From: Defluviitaleaceae bacterium
Lineage (GTDB): Bacteria > Bacillota > Clostridia > Lachnospirales > WQUN01
Assembly: GCA_009788055.1 (NCBI GenBank)
Contig: WQSG01000004.1
Span: 23,752 to 87,751, forward strand
Direction of reading: 5' to 3'
Length of the DNA: 64,000 bases
The notes under the pieces are model-generated. The model was given only the letters and a program-made list of their open reading frames with translations. It was not told where the DNA came from and did no database searches. The first letter of the stretch is position 1. Every line of letters starts with the position of its first letter. The translations under genes and the position numbers were made by a program. Shown piece after piece: positions 8,395-15,922 of the stretch.

Positions 8395-9823
8395 GTTACC
8401 GTGGTATCACAGTCTAAGGTGGCGGCTGGCGATTATCTTTATCGCGTTAAGTATTGTGCCGCTGTTGGTTTTCAACGTAATAATAATGGCGTTTATTCAG
8501 GATTATTTTTTAAACGACCGTATCAGTGAGCTAAGCCCGCGCGCAATTGTAATGAGCAATATTGTGACGGGTTTTACTTTTGATGGCTTGCAACAGACCG
8601 CTCCTTTGCTGGTTTTGCAGGAGCGGGTGAGGGTGGAGAGTGCGGAACTTGGCGTTAGAATAATTGTAATTGACGACAATGCAAGGGTCATAGAGGACTC
8701 AAATGTCGCCGCGTTGGATTCGCTTATCGGGCAGACAATTCTTAATGCGGAAGTGATTAATGCGTTAAGCGGCAACGATTCTGTGTACTTACAGCGCGGC
8801 GAAGAGAATGTTCTTTTCATCACAGTAAGTGCCCGTGACGAAGTAAGCGGGCGCGTTGGCGCGGTTATGATTGTGGCAAACGTGGACGATATTTTTGAAT
8901 CCCTTTCGGGAATACGGGCGCAATTGTATCTGTACAGCCTTGCGGTTGGGCTGTTGGTGATTGTGCTTGTTTTTGTTACCTCGCAACGGCTTATTACACC
9001 GCTCAGGCAAATTGTGCGCACCGTGCAAAGAATGTCTGCGGGGCAGTTAAATCAGCGCATTCCTATTACAAGCCGCGACGAGTATTCGATTCTCTCCGCC
9101 ACTTTCAACGACATGACCGAGAAATTAGAACAAGTCGAACGCACCCGCGAAGAATTCGTTTCCAATGTGTCACACGAATTAAAAACGCCGCTTACGGCAA
9201 TCAAAGTGCTTTCCGAGTCGATTCTTTCGCAGGAGTCTGTTCCCGAAGAAGTCTCCCGCGAATTTATGCAAGACATCAACTCCGAGGTAGACCGCATGGT
9301 GAATATCACAAACGACCTTCTGGCACTGGTTAAAGTAGAACAACGCGAACAGAGCCTGAATATCGCCCCCACAGACATAAACGCCCTTGTGGAAGATATC
9401 CTAAAACGCCTTTCGCCCCTAGCCGAGGAGAAAAAAGTCGTACTTCTTTACGAAGAAGTCCGCCCCGTTCAAATAGACGCAGACGAAATAAAACTTGCAC
9501 TTGCTATCTCAAATATTGTCGAGAATGGAATAAAATATACCCCCAGAGGGGGTACCGTTAAAGTAGTTGTGGATTCCGACCATCAAAGCGCGTTTATCAC
9601 CATCCAAGACACAGGCATAGGTATCCCCGAAGATGAGCAAGATAAAATCTTCAACCGCTTCTACCGCGTAGACAAAACCCGCGACCGCGACACAGGCGGC
9701 ACGGGGTTAGGGCTTGCTATCTCCCGCTCCACCGTGCTGTTGCATGATGGCAGTATCCGCATAACCTCCAAACCCGATGAAGGCTCTGTTTTTGTGTTGC
9801 GTATTCCGCTTAGGAGGAGTTAA
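8372..9823 (+). CDS. Membrane sensor histidine kinase
   Basis: 483 aa, GTG start overlapping the regulator. TM1 (about 18-42), an extracellular sensor region of about 135 residues, TM2 (about 185-205), HAMP (about 205-260), HisKA with phospho-acceptor His in SHELKTPLTA (about 270), and HATPase_c with N box NIVENGIKYTP, G1 DTGIGIP and G2 GTGLGLAI. This is the WalK/PhoR-like architecture without a PAS domain. It phosphorylates the upstream OmpR-type regulator. The signal is unknown. Confidence 0.92.
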   Translation: MWAITSDKLPWYHSLRWRLAIIFIALSIVPLLVFNVIIMAFIQDYFLNDRISELSPRAIVMSNIVTGFTFDGLQQTAPLLVLQERVRVESAELGVRIIVIDDNARVIEDSNVAALDSLIGQTILNAEVINALSGNDSVYLQRGEENVLFITVSARDEVSGRVGAVMIVANVDDIFESLSGIRAQLYLYSLAVGLLVIVLVFVTSQRLITPLRQIVRTVQRMSAGQLNQRIPITSRDEYSILSATFNDMTEKLEQVERTREEFVSNVSHELKTPLTAIKVLSESILSQESVPEEVSREFMQDINSEVDRMVNITNDLLALVKVEQREQSLNIAPTDINALVEDILKRLSPLAEEKKVVLLYEEVRPVQIDADEIKLALAISNIVENGIKYTPRGGTVKVVVDSDHQSAFITIQDTGIGIPEDEQDKIFNRFYRVDKTRDRDTGGTGLGLAISRSTVLLHDGSIRITSKPDEGSVFVLRIPLRRS

Positions 9824-9829
9824 ACCGCA

Positions 9830-9908
9830 TGACGATAGAATACAAAAACCATCTCACGGTTGAAGAATTTAACGCCCTGCGTGTTGCGGTGGGACGGGAG
9901 GACTTAAA
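9830..9908 (+). pseudogene. N-terminal stub of a GNAT acetyltransferase gene
   Basis: ATG 9830 opens MTIEYKNHLTVEEFNALRVAVG, which matches the usual opening of a family of small GNAT acetyltransferases; the expected next residues are missing. The frame runs into the start of the LytTR regulator, whose ATG is at 9909, and stops out of frame inside it. I read this as the 5' end of a gene whose remainder was lost when the Agr-like block arrived or the region was deleted. The GGGAGG in this stub now serves as the ribosome site of the regulator. Confidence 0.5.
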
Positions 9909-10607
9909 ATGTTGCAAATCACAATCTGCGATGACGAAAAGCCGCAAGTGGACTACATTCGTAAACTTGTAAACACATGGGCGATGGAGTCAAGCCTCGC
10001 TGTTGAAATAACAGATTTCAACAGCGCAGAGGCTTTTTTATTTGCATACGAAGACAATAAAAATGCTGATATCCTCTTGCTGGACATTCAAATGAAGGGC
10101 GAAACGGGTATGGATTTAGCAAGGCGGTTGCGAGACGAAAATTATAACGGGCAAATTATTTTCATAACAGGCTATCCCGATTTTGCAACCGAGGGCTATG
10201 ATGTTGGGGCTTTGCATTACCTAATGAAGCCCATCAAGGAAGAAAAATTTATAGAAACGCTGAACATTGCCGTGTCAAAATTGCGCCAAGAATCACGGGC
10301 GTTTATTTTCCCAAAGCCGCGGGGAACGGTTAAGGTTAGTGCCGATGAAATTATGTATGTAGAAATTTTATCCCGCATATGCATTTTGAACCTAACTACG
10401 GGAATAGAAGAAATCCGCATGAGCATCAGAGAAATGGAAACTTTGCTTGGCGATGGTTTTTTCAAATGCCACCGTTCTTATATTGTTAATATGAAATATG
10501 TAAGGCGCGTTACAAAAACGGCAATGATTTTAGATGATAAGCGAGAGCTTCCGCTTGCCCGCGGGTTGTATGATTCAGCTAATCAGGCGTTTATAAAATA
10601 TAATTAG
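9909..10607 (+). CDS. LytTR-family response regulator (AgrA/VirR-like)
   Basis: 232 aa; ATG after CGGGAGGACTTAAA. Receiver domain with ICDDEK, phospho-acceptor Asp in ILLLDIQMKG and Lys in YLMKPI. A LytTR DNA-binding domain follows (about 130-230) with FFKCHRSYIVNMKYV, the conserved family signature. AgrA-type regulators control peptide signalling, bacteriocin or transporter genes. Next comes a soluble GHKL kinase and then a damaged ABC exporter pair, which probably formed its output. Confidence 0.92.
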   Translation: MLQITICDDEKPQVDYIRKLVNTWAMESSLAVEITDFNSAEAFLFAYEDNKNADILLLDIQMKGETGMDLARRLRDENYNGQIIFITGYPDFATEGYDVGALHYLMKPIKEEKFIETLNIAVSKLRQESRAFIFPKPRGTVKVSADEIMYVEILSRICILNLTTGIEEIRMSIREMETLLGDGFFKCHRSYIVNMKYVRRVTKTAMILDDKRELPLARGLYDSANQAFIKYN

Positions 10608-10616
10608 GGGTGACTT

Positions 10617-11291
10617 GTGGGAATTATGGATTTTTTTTTCAGCAAAATGATTGACCGCCGAATTGCCAACTTTCAAAATGATTTAATTAAAAAACACATT
10701 GCAGAAGTAGAAAATATTTACACACAAATGCGAGGCTGGCGGCATGATTACCACAGCCATATACAAACCATGAAAGCACACCGCGCCCTCAATGAGAATG
10801 AAAAAATCGACGAGTATCTTGAAAATTTAGAAACAGACCTAACTCGCATAGACACGCTTATAAAATCGGGCAATGTTTCCGTAGACGCTATCTTAAATTC
10901 CAAACTTTCCCTTGCAAATGCGCATGAAATTACCGTTAATGCCAAGGCAGTAGTGCCTAAAAAATTGTCGGTATCTGAAATTGATTTATGTATTATAATT
11001 GGCAACCTCTTGGATAACGCAATTGAAGCCTGCCTTAGAATAAACAATCCCGAAGAACGATTTATCCGCTGTTACATGGATATAAAACGGGATAATTTGT
11101 ATATCTCTGTAACAAATACAAGCGGCGGGCGCACTGTGAAGGAAAGCGGGCGGTATTTTTCGGCAAAAGGAGAGGGTCATGGGCTGGGGCTTGCCCGTGT
11201 AGATAAGGTAGTTGAAAAATATGACGGGTATATTAAACGCAGCGATGAGGAAGGAGCTTTTTCATCGGAAATTATGTTACCGTTCAGGTAG
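10617..11291 (+). CDS. GHKL-domain sensor kinase, soluble AgrC-like
   Basis: 224 aa; GTG start after AGGGGTGA. An N-terminal amphipathic helix (1-20), then the dimerisation region with the phospho-acceptor-type motif WRHDYHSHI (about 41-49), then a GHKL ATPase with NLLDNAIEA and GHGLGL. No membrane helices are visible, unlike full AgrC with six or seven. Either this is a cytosolic variant or the sensor half has been lost. It partners the LytTR regulator 9 bp upstream. Confidence 0.85.
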   Translation: MGIMDFFFSKMIDRRIANFQNDLIKKHIAEVENIYTQMRGWRHDYHSHIQTMKAHRALNENEKIDEYLENLETDLTRIDTLIKSGNVSVDAILNSKLSLANAHEITVNAKAVVPKKLSVSEIDLCIIIGNLLDNAIEACLRINNPEERFIRCYMDIKRDNLYISVTNTSGGRTVKESGRYFSAKGEGHGLGLARVDKVVEKYDGYIKRSDEEGAFSSEIMLPFR

Positions 11292-11364
11292 CAAAACTTG
11301 CTTTTCACGCAAAATTAAATACGGCGTACATATTTCATGGCATACTATTCATGAGGTGATTGTC

Positions 11365-12690
11365 ATGAACACAGCAATAAAACATGGTGTGTTTTCAAAC
11401 ATAGTCTTTAGCGTGGGCTTGCTTTGGCGGGCAAGCAAGGGCTTAGTTTTTTTCGTGTTTTTGGGAACTATTTTGGGGGTTGTAATGCCGTTTACGGGCA
11501 TTCTTATTCCGCGCATTGTTGTTGACGAAATTATGGCACAGGCTTCTCCCCTCAGATTTCTTATTATAATGGCTGTTATGGCGGTGGTGATGGTTGTTCT
11601 TAATTTTCTTAACGGCTATGCAGAATACAATATCCAACATAAGGCAGGAAGCGTAGCACAGGCAGAATATACCGCGCTGATGTTCCATAAGCAAATTACA
11701 ATGGACTACGCCAACCGCGAACACCCCGAATTTCTAAGGCTAATAAGGCGAGGGTGGCGTTCCAACTGCAACCTGACGCCTGCGGCCGCCTTTATGCATA
11801 GCCTGTCCAATCTTTCGGCTAACATTGGCGGGCTGGTGCTTTACGGTAGTATTATCGCGCTTATCCACCCGCTTATTATTGTTTTGCTTGTTGTCAGCGT
11901 TCTGATTAACAGCCTTTTGCAACGTTGGCACAGGCAGTTTGACGAGGCCAGACGAGAAACTGTTGCAACAATAGAAAGAAAACGCCTGCATATTTCAAGA
12001 ACCTTGGGCAACAGCGAGCATGGCAAGGATTTACGTATGTTTTCCCTTACGGGTTGGCTACTGCAACGTGCCGACCTTCATACAAACGAAATACGTGAAT
12101 CGGATAAGAAATCGGCAAAGCGCGGCTTGGTTGTCGGCGTTACCGACAATTTAACGGCACTTTTGCGTGATGGCGGAGCTTATGCATTTTTAACTTATTT
12201 GCTTTTAAGCGGCGGTATTGAGATTGGCGAATTTGTAATGCTTTTTGGGGCAATCGGGGGCATGGCAATTTGGATGAACGGGATTATTATTAACGGTTCG
12301 GATTTGTTCCGCGGCTCAATTGAAGTGAGCGACCGAAGGGAAATGCTGGACTTCCCCGACACTTCATCAACCAAGGGCGGGAAAAAACTATCCTGCAAAA
12401 CCGCACCTGAAATTCGGCTGGAAAACGTAAGCTATACCTACCCCGAAGCAGAAAAACCAACCCTGAAAAACATTAATCTAACCATAAAATCAGGCGAACG
12501 CCTTGCCATAGTTGGCGTAAATGGTGCGGGCAAAACTACCTTGATAAAGCTGATAAGCGGTTTATATCAACCACAGCAAGGTAAAATTTATTGCGAAAAC
12601 ATAGGCATCACGGAATACGACCGTGAAAGTTATTTTTCTGAAATAACTGCCGTTTTCCAAGACATTGCGTGCCTTGGAAGGTATGTATGA
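11365..12690 (+). pseudogene. ABC exporter subunit 1, truncated by deletion
   Basis: 441 codons; ATG 11365 after GAGGTGATTGTC. An N-terminal ABC exporter membrane domain (TM helices about 20-290) is followed by the start of a nucleotide-binding domain: Walker A GVNGAGKTT and Q-loop VFQD. The reading frame then ends at 12690 without signature motif, Walker B or H-loop. The sequence past VFQDI belongs instead to the membrane domain of a second exporter gene. A deletion of roughly a kilobase, estimated from the missing domains, joined the two. The product cannot hydrolyse ATP by itself. Confidence 0.8.
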
Positions 12691-13657
12691 TATAGGCGAG
12701 GTTGTACGTCTTGTTGGTGCAATAACTGCATTTTACGGCGCAACTGTCGGCGTAATGGTTTCCCTGTCAAATTTGAAAGACAACGCCCCCTTCTTGGGAA
12801 TGCTGTTCGACTTTTTCGACCTGCCAAGCACCAAATATAAAGGCACGCTAACCACAGAAAAACGGGCAGACGGCGAATACTCGCTGGAATTTCATAATGT
12901 TTCCTTCAAATATCCCGGCTCGGATAAATTCGCATTGGAAAACCTTAACCTCGCATTTAAAATAGGCGAACGCATTGCCATAGTAGGCATGAACGGCAGC
13001 GGAAAAACTACAATGATTAAGCTGCTTTGCCGACTGTACGAGCCAACGAGCGGTTATATTTCGCTAAACGGAATAGACATAAAAAAATATGCCTATGACG
13101 AATATATAGACATATTTTCCGTAGTTTTTCAAGATTTTACGCTGTCGGGCTTGCCCCTTGGGCAAAACGTAGCCACAAGTATCAATTATGACGAAATCGC
13201 TGTGCGTTCGGCACTTTTCAAAACAGGCTTTGGCGAACGCCTGAACAGGCTGGAAAACGGGCTAAACACGACTCTGTTCAAAGACTACGACATGGACGGA
13301 GTAACCGTATCAGGCGGTGAAGCGCAAAAAATAGCCCTAGCCCGTGCCATCTACAAAAACGCACCAATAGTAATACTGGACGAACCAACCGCCGCACTGG
13401 ACCCCATTGCAGAATACGAAATTTACAGCAAGTTTAATGAAATAGTTGGAAACAAAACTGCAATTTTCATATCCCACCGCCTGTCGTCATGCCGCTTTTG
13501 CCATGACATTGCGGTTTTTAACGAAGGAAAGCTGGTACAGCAAGGAACACATGACGTTTTGCTTTCAAACACAACAGGCAAATATCACGAAATGTGGTAT
13601 GCACAAGCACATCATTATGGGGAGGGCGTATCTACTCCTCTTTCCGCGCAAGCGTAG
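12665..13657 (+). pseudogene. ABC exporter subunit 2, N-terminally truncated
   Basis: The frame opens at TTG 12665 (internal ATG 12683). It begins in the last membrane helix region of an ABC exporter (GMYDIGEVVRLVGAITAFYG). The complete nucleotide-binding domain follows: Walker A GMNGSGKTT, Q-loop VFQD, signature VSGGEAQKIALARA, Walker B IVILDEP and H-loop SHR. Four or five N-terminal helices are missing, so it cannot form an exporter on its own. It overlaps subunit 1 by 26 nt in another frame. Its end overlaps the convergent thiT gene by 26 nt. Confidence 0.8.
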
Positions 13658-14504
13658 AAAACAGCAACGCGATTCCGATTGCAACGAAGATAACACCAAC
13701 GGTTTGCAGTGCGAAAACCTGTTCCGTGGTGCGCTCTACCAGGCGGTAAAGCCTGTCGGCGCGGGGGGTGTCAAGGAAGGGGACGGCATCGGTTGTGAGT
13801 TGTATGATGGTAAGGTTTTCCATGCGTTGAAGATAATTCGCAAGGATAAATGCAATTCCGCCGCCGATTGCCGAAACCGTACCTGTTAAAATTCGTGCCG
13901 CAATGGCAGCGGAACCTTTGCCCGCAGCCGTCATTGCGGCGTAATCCGCAGGCGAAACTATGGACTTTGTAACGGCATCTACCGCGTGTTTCATTGCGGG
14001 AAGGCTTATGATTACAAGGGTTGCAATCATTTCGGGCAAGATGTACGCGCCGTTATAAACGGCGGAATAAACGATTACAGGTTGTCCCTCCGGCGCGAAC
14101 ATATAAAAGAAAATTACGCCCGAAAGAAACACCATAAGGAATCGGCCCGCAACACCAACAATGTATCCGATTTGCAAACCGTACTTCCATTTGCGAAAGA
14201 ACCCTGAAAGCCCAAGCGCGCCAAAGCCCAAAATATAGTCAAGTACATACTGCACGGGGTGAACAATATACGCCCCCGTAATCGTATCCAAAAGCCCAAG
14301 CGCGGCTCCCGCAAAAACGCCGAACAGTGGCCCCAGCCAGTACCCCGCCAGCACAATAAACATCATGGAAAACGGCGTAACAGAGCCGCCCATGGGCATT
14401 CTGAACAGCGTGATTTGGTTCAGCACAAACGCCAGCGCGATACACACCGCGCCAACCGCCAACATCTTCGCCCGCGACGGCCCTTGATTCAAACTTGCAG
14501 ACAT
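13632..14504 (-). CDS. thiT: ThiT-like ECF thiamine S component with C-terminal extension
   Basis: 290 aa; GGGAGG site and ATG 14504. It binds thiamine in the membrane and docks on a shared EcfAAT module encoded elsewhere. Six helices (about 15-180) carry the ThiT marks: PMGGSVTPFSM on helix 2 and HPVQYVLDYILGF on helix 4. The TPP riboswitch upstream supports the substrate. Usual ThiT length is near 190-200 aa. Here about 90 extra residues add two helices (about 202-220 and 262-280) around a loop with ENLTIIQLTTDAVPFLD. The extra segment is not a known ECF part. Confidence 0.85.
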   Translation of the reverse strand: MSASLNQGPSRAKMLAVGAVCIALAFVLNQITLFRMPMGGSVTPFSMMFIVLAGYWLGPLFGVFAGAALGLLDTITGAYIVHPVQYVLDYILGFGALGLSGFFRKWKYGLQIGYIVGVAGRFLMVFLSGVIFFYMFAPEGQPVIVYSAVYNGAYILPEMIATLVIISLPAMKHAVDAVTKSIVSPADYAAMTAAGKGSAAIAARILTGTVSAIGGGIAFILANYLQRMENLTIIQLTTDAVPFLDTPRADRLYRLVERTTEQVFALQTVGVIFVAIGIALLFSTLARKEE

Positions 14505-14525
14505 AAAAAAACCTCCCTAAGATTT

Positions 14526-14626
14526 ATCCGCGAGAAGGTTACTTCGCTTTCCTTCGCCGACATTACTCGGAGCAGGTACAAAGGGTAATTCTCAGCCCGT
14601 GAATTTCACAAGCACCCCTAGCGGAT
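14526..14626 (-). promoter_or_regulatory. TPP riboswitch (THI box)
   Basis: Read on the minus strand: P1 ATCCGC/GCGGAT closes the element. GGGGTGC leads to GGGCTGAGA and ACCCTTT, then ACCTG-TCCGAGTAATGTCGG and CGAAGGAA follow, the canonical THI-box landmarks. It ends about 20 nt before the start codon of thiT, so it probably represses translation or leader readthrough when TPP is abundant. Confidence 0.93.
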
Positions 14627-14687
14627 TAATTAAATTGTCCCGATAAAACTAACAGAAATGCCTGTTGTTGTCAATGGGCTAAAAAAA

Positions 14688-14862
14688 ACCTCGGGGCTCT
14701 GCCCCGAACCCCGCAAGCCTTTAAAAAGGCTTGACCCAAACTTTAACATGAACCGGCGATAAGCAATGTCGCAACACAAAAACCGCGCGAATGCGCGGTT
14801 TTTAGGCAGGGGTTCGGGGATAATGAAGTGAGCGAAGCGAACGGCACTGTCCCCGAGAATTT
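14688..14862. repeat. Modular palindromic repeat, copy B
   Basis: The interval between the riboswitch and the GerMN gene holds this copy. The left end CGGGGCTCTGCCCCG is followed by a GCCTTT/AAAGGC hairpin, a central stem AAAAACCGCGC/GCGCGGTTTTT that can act as an intrinsic terminator, and a right end GGGGTTCGGGG...CTGTCCCCGAG. A small AGTGAGCGAAGCGAACGGCACT insertion lies between the right-end arms. Confidence 0.75.
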
Positions 14863-14935
14863 AAACTTACTATAGTTGACAAAATGACTTCATTTGGAAT
14901 ATATTTTGCGTAGCATATTTGACGGGGCTGGTTTG

Positions 14936-15922
14936 GTGACTAAGAAGAAGAAAATTATAATCGGCGCGGCTGTTTTTGGTGTGTTGGTGATTTGCAGCGT
15001 TGCGGCGTTTTTGATAATCAATTTTGCGCAATACGACGATATGCGGGGGCGGCTGGATGTGTACTTTTTTAATGCGGCGGCAGGGCGGCTGGAGGCGGAA
15101 CTGCACAGCTTGCCGCAAGTAGAGCCGCATTTGCAGATAGACTTGGCGTTGCGACATTTTGCCTTCGGGCCGGAGAGTTCCGCGCTTTCGGGGGTGTGGC
15201 CGCAGGGTGTGAGTTTGCGCGAGTTTCTGCGGGGTACGCATCTGGAAGACGGCGTTTTAATTGCCGAGTTTTCGGAATTGTATGACGAACTTTCGCCGCT
15301 GGAAGAAGTGATTTTTCGTGCGGCGTTTACGCTTACCATGGTCGGGATTCCGTATGTGGAAAGCGTGCTGTTTCGCACGGGATATGAAAACGAGTGGTTT
15401 GAATCGGCGGCAAGCATAACAAATAATCCGTTTATTTCGCCTGCGCGGCGCACGGCTACAAATTTTACGCTGTTTTTCGCAGACGAATCAGGCGAAGGGC
15501 TTATCACCGTGATTTATTCTGCCGAAGACGTAAATGTTCATACGCGGGCGCAGTATATTCTCGCGCTGTTAATTGAAGGGCAAAATGCGGCGGGGGTTAT
15601 GCCGCTTATTCCGCCCGAGACTCATGTTCGCGATGTTTTTGTGGAAGCGGATTTGGGGATTTATGTCAATCTTTCGTCAGAATTTCACAGCCGTTTTACG
15701 GGAACAACGGCGCAGGCGCGAATGATGCTTCAATCCATCACGCACACCATGTTGGAAAACGCGGACAGCAATGTGCGACGCCGCGTATTTTTCCTCATAG
15801 ATTCCGAAAGATGGGAGGACTTTCACGGCGTAAGTGACTTCCATTTGGGCTTTACCGTGGACAAAACCATGATGCTGGACTACGAAAGCGAACCATACGA
15901 AACGGAAGAAGAAGCCACATGA
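14936..15922 (+). CDS. Membrane-anchored GerMN-domain protein
   Basis: 328 aa from GTG 14936; TTG starts upstream (14894, 14933) cannot be excluded. A basic N-terminus and one helix (about 6-26) anchor two GerMN-type units (about 50-170 and 180-310). The second is clearer, with ALLIEGQNAAGVMPLIPP and GIYVNLSSEFHSRF. GerM in Bacillus is a lipoprotein that, with SpoIIQ, helps anchor the SpoIIIAH complex and affects germination and sporulation. The downstream comEC start overlaps its stop (ATGA), so the two are co-translated. Confidence 0.8.
   Translation: MTKKKKIIIGAAVFGVLVICSVAAFLIINFAQYDDMRGRLDVYFFNAAAGRLEAELHSLPQVEPHLQIDLALRHFAFGPESSALSGVWPQGVSLREFLRGTHLEDGVLIAEFSELYDELSPLEEVIFRAAFTLTMVGIPYVESVLFRTGYENEWFESAASITNNPFISPARRTATNFTLFFADESGEGLITVIYSAEDVNVHTRAQYILALLIEGQNAAGVMPLIPPETHVRDVFVEADLGIYVNLSSEFHSRFTGTTAQARMMLQSITHTMLENADSNVRRRVFFLIDSERWEDFHGVSDFHLGFTVDKTMMLDYESEPYETEEEAT

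Noticed and set aside
12640..12700. Programmed frameshift joining the two ABC genes
   Set aside because: The join skips the rest of an ATP domain and most of a membrane domain, so shifting frames could not restore a normal protein.
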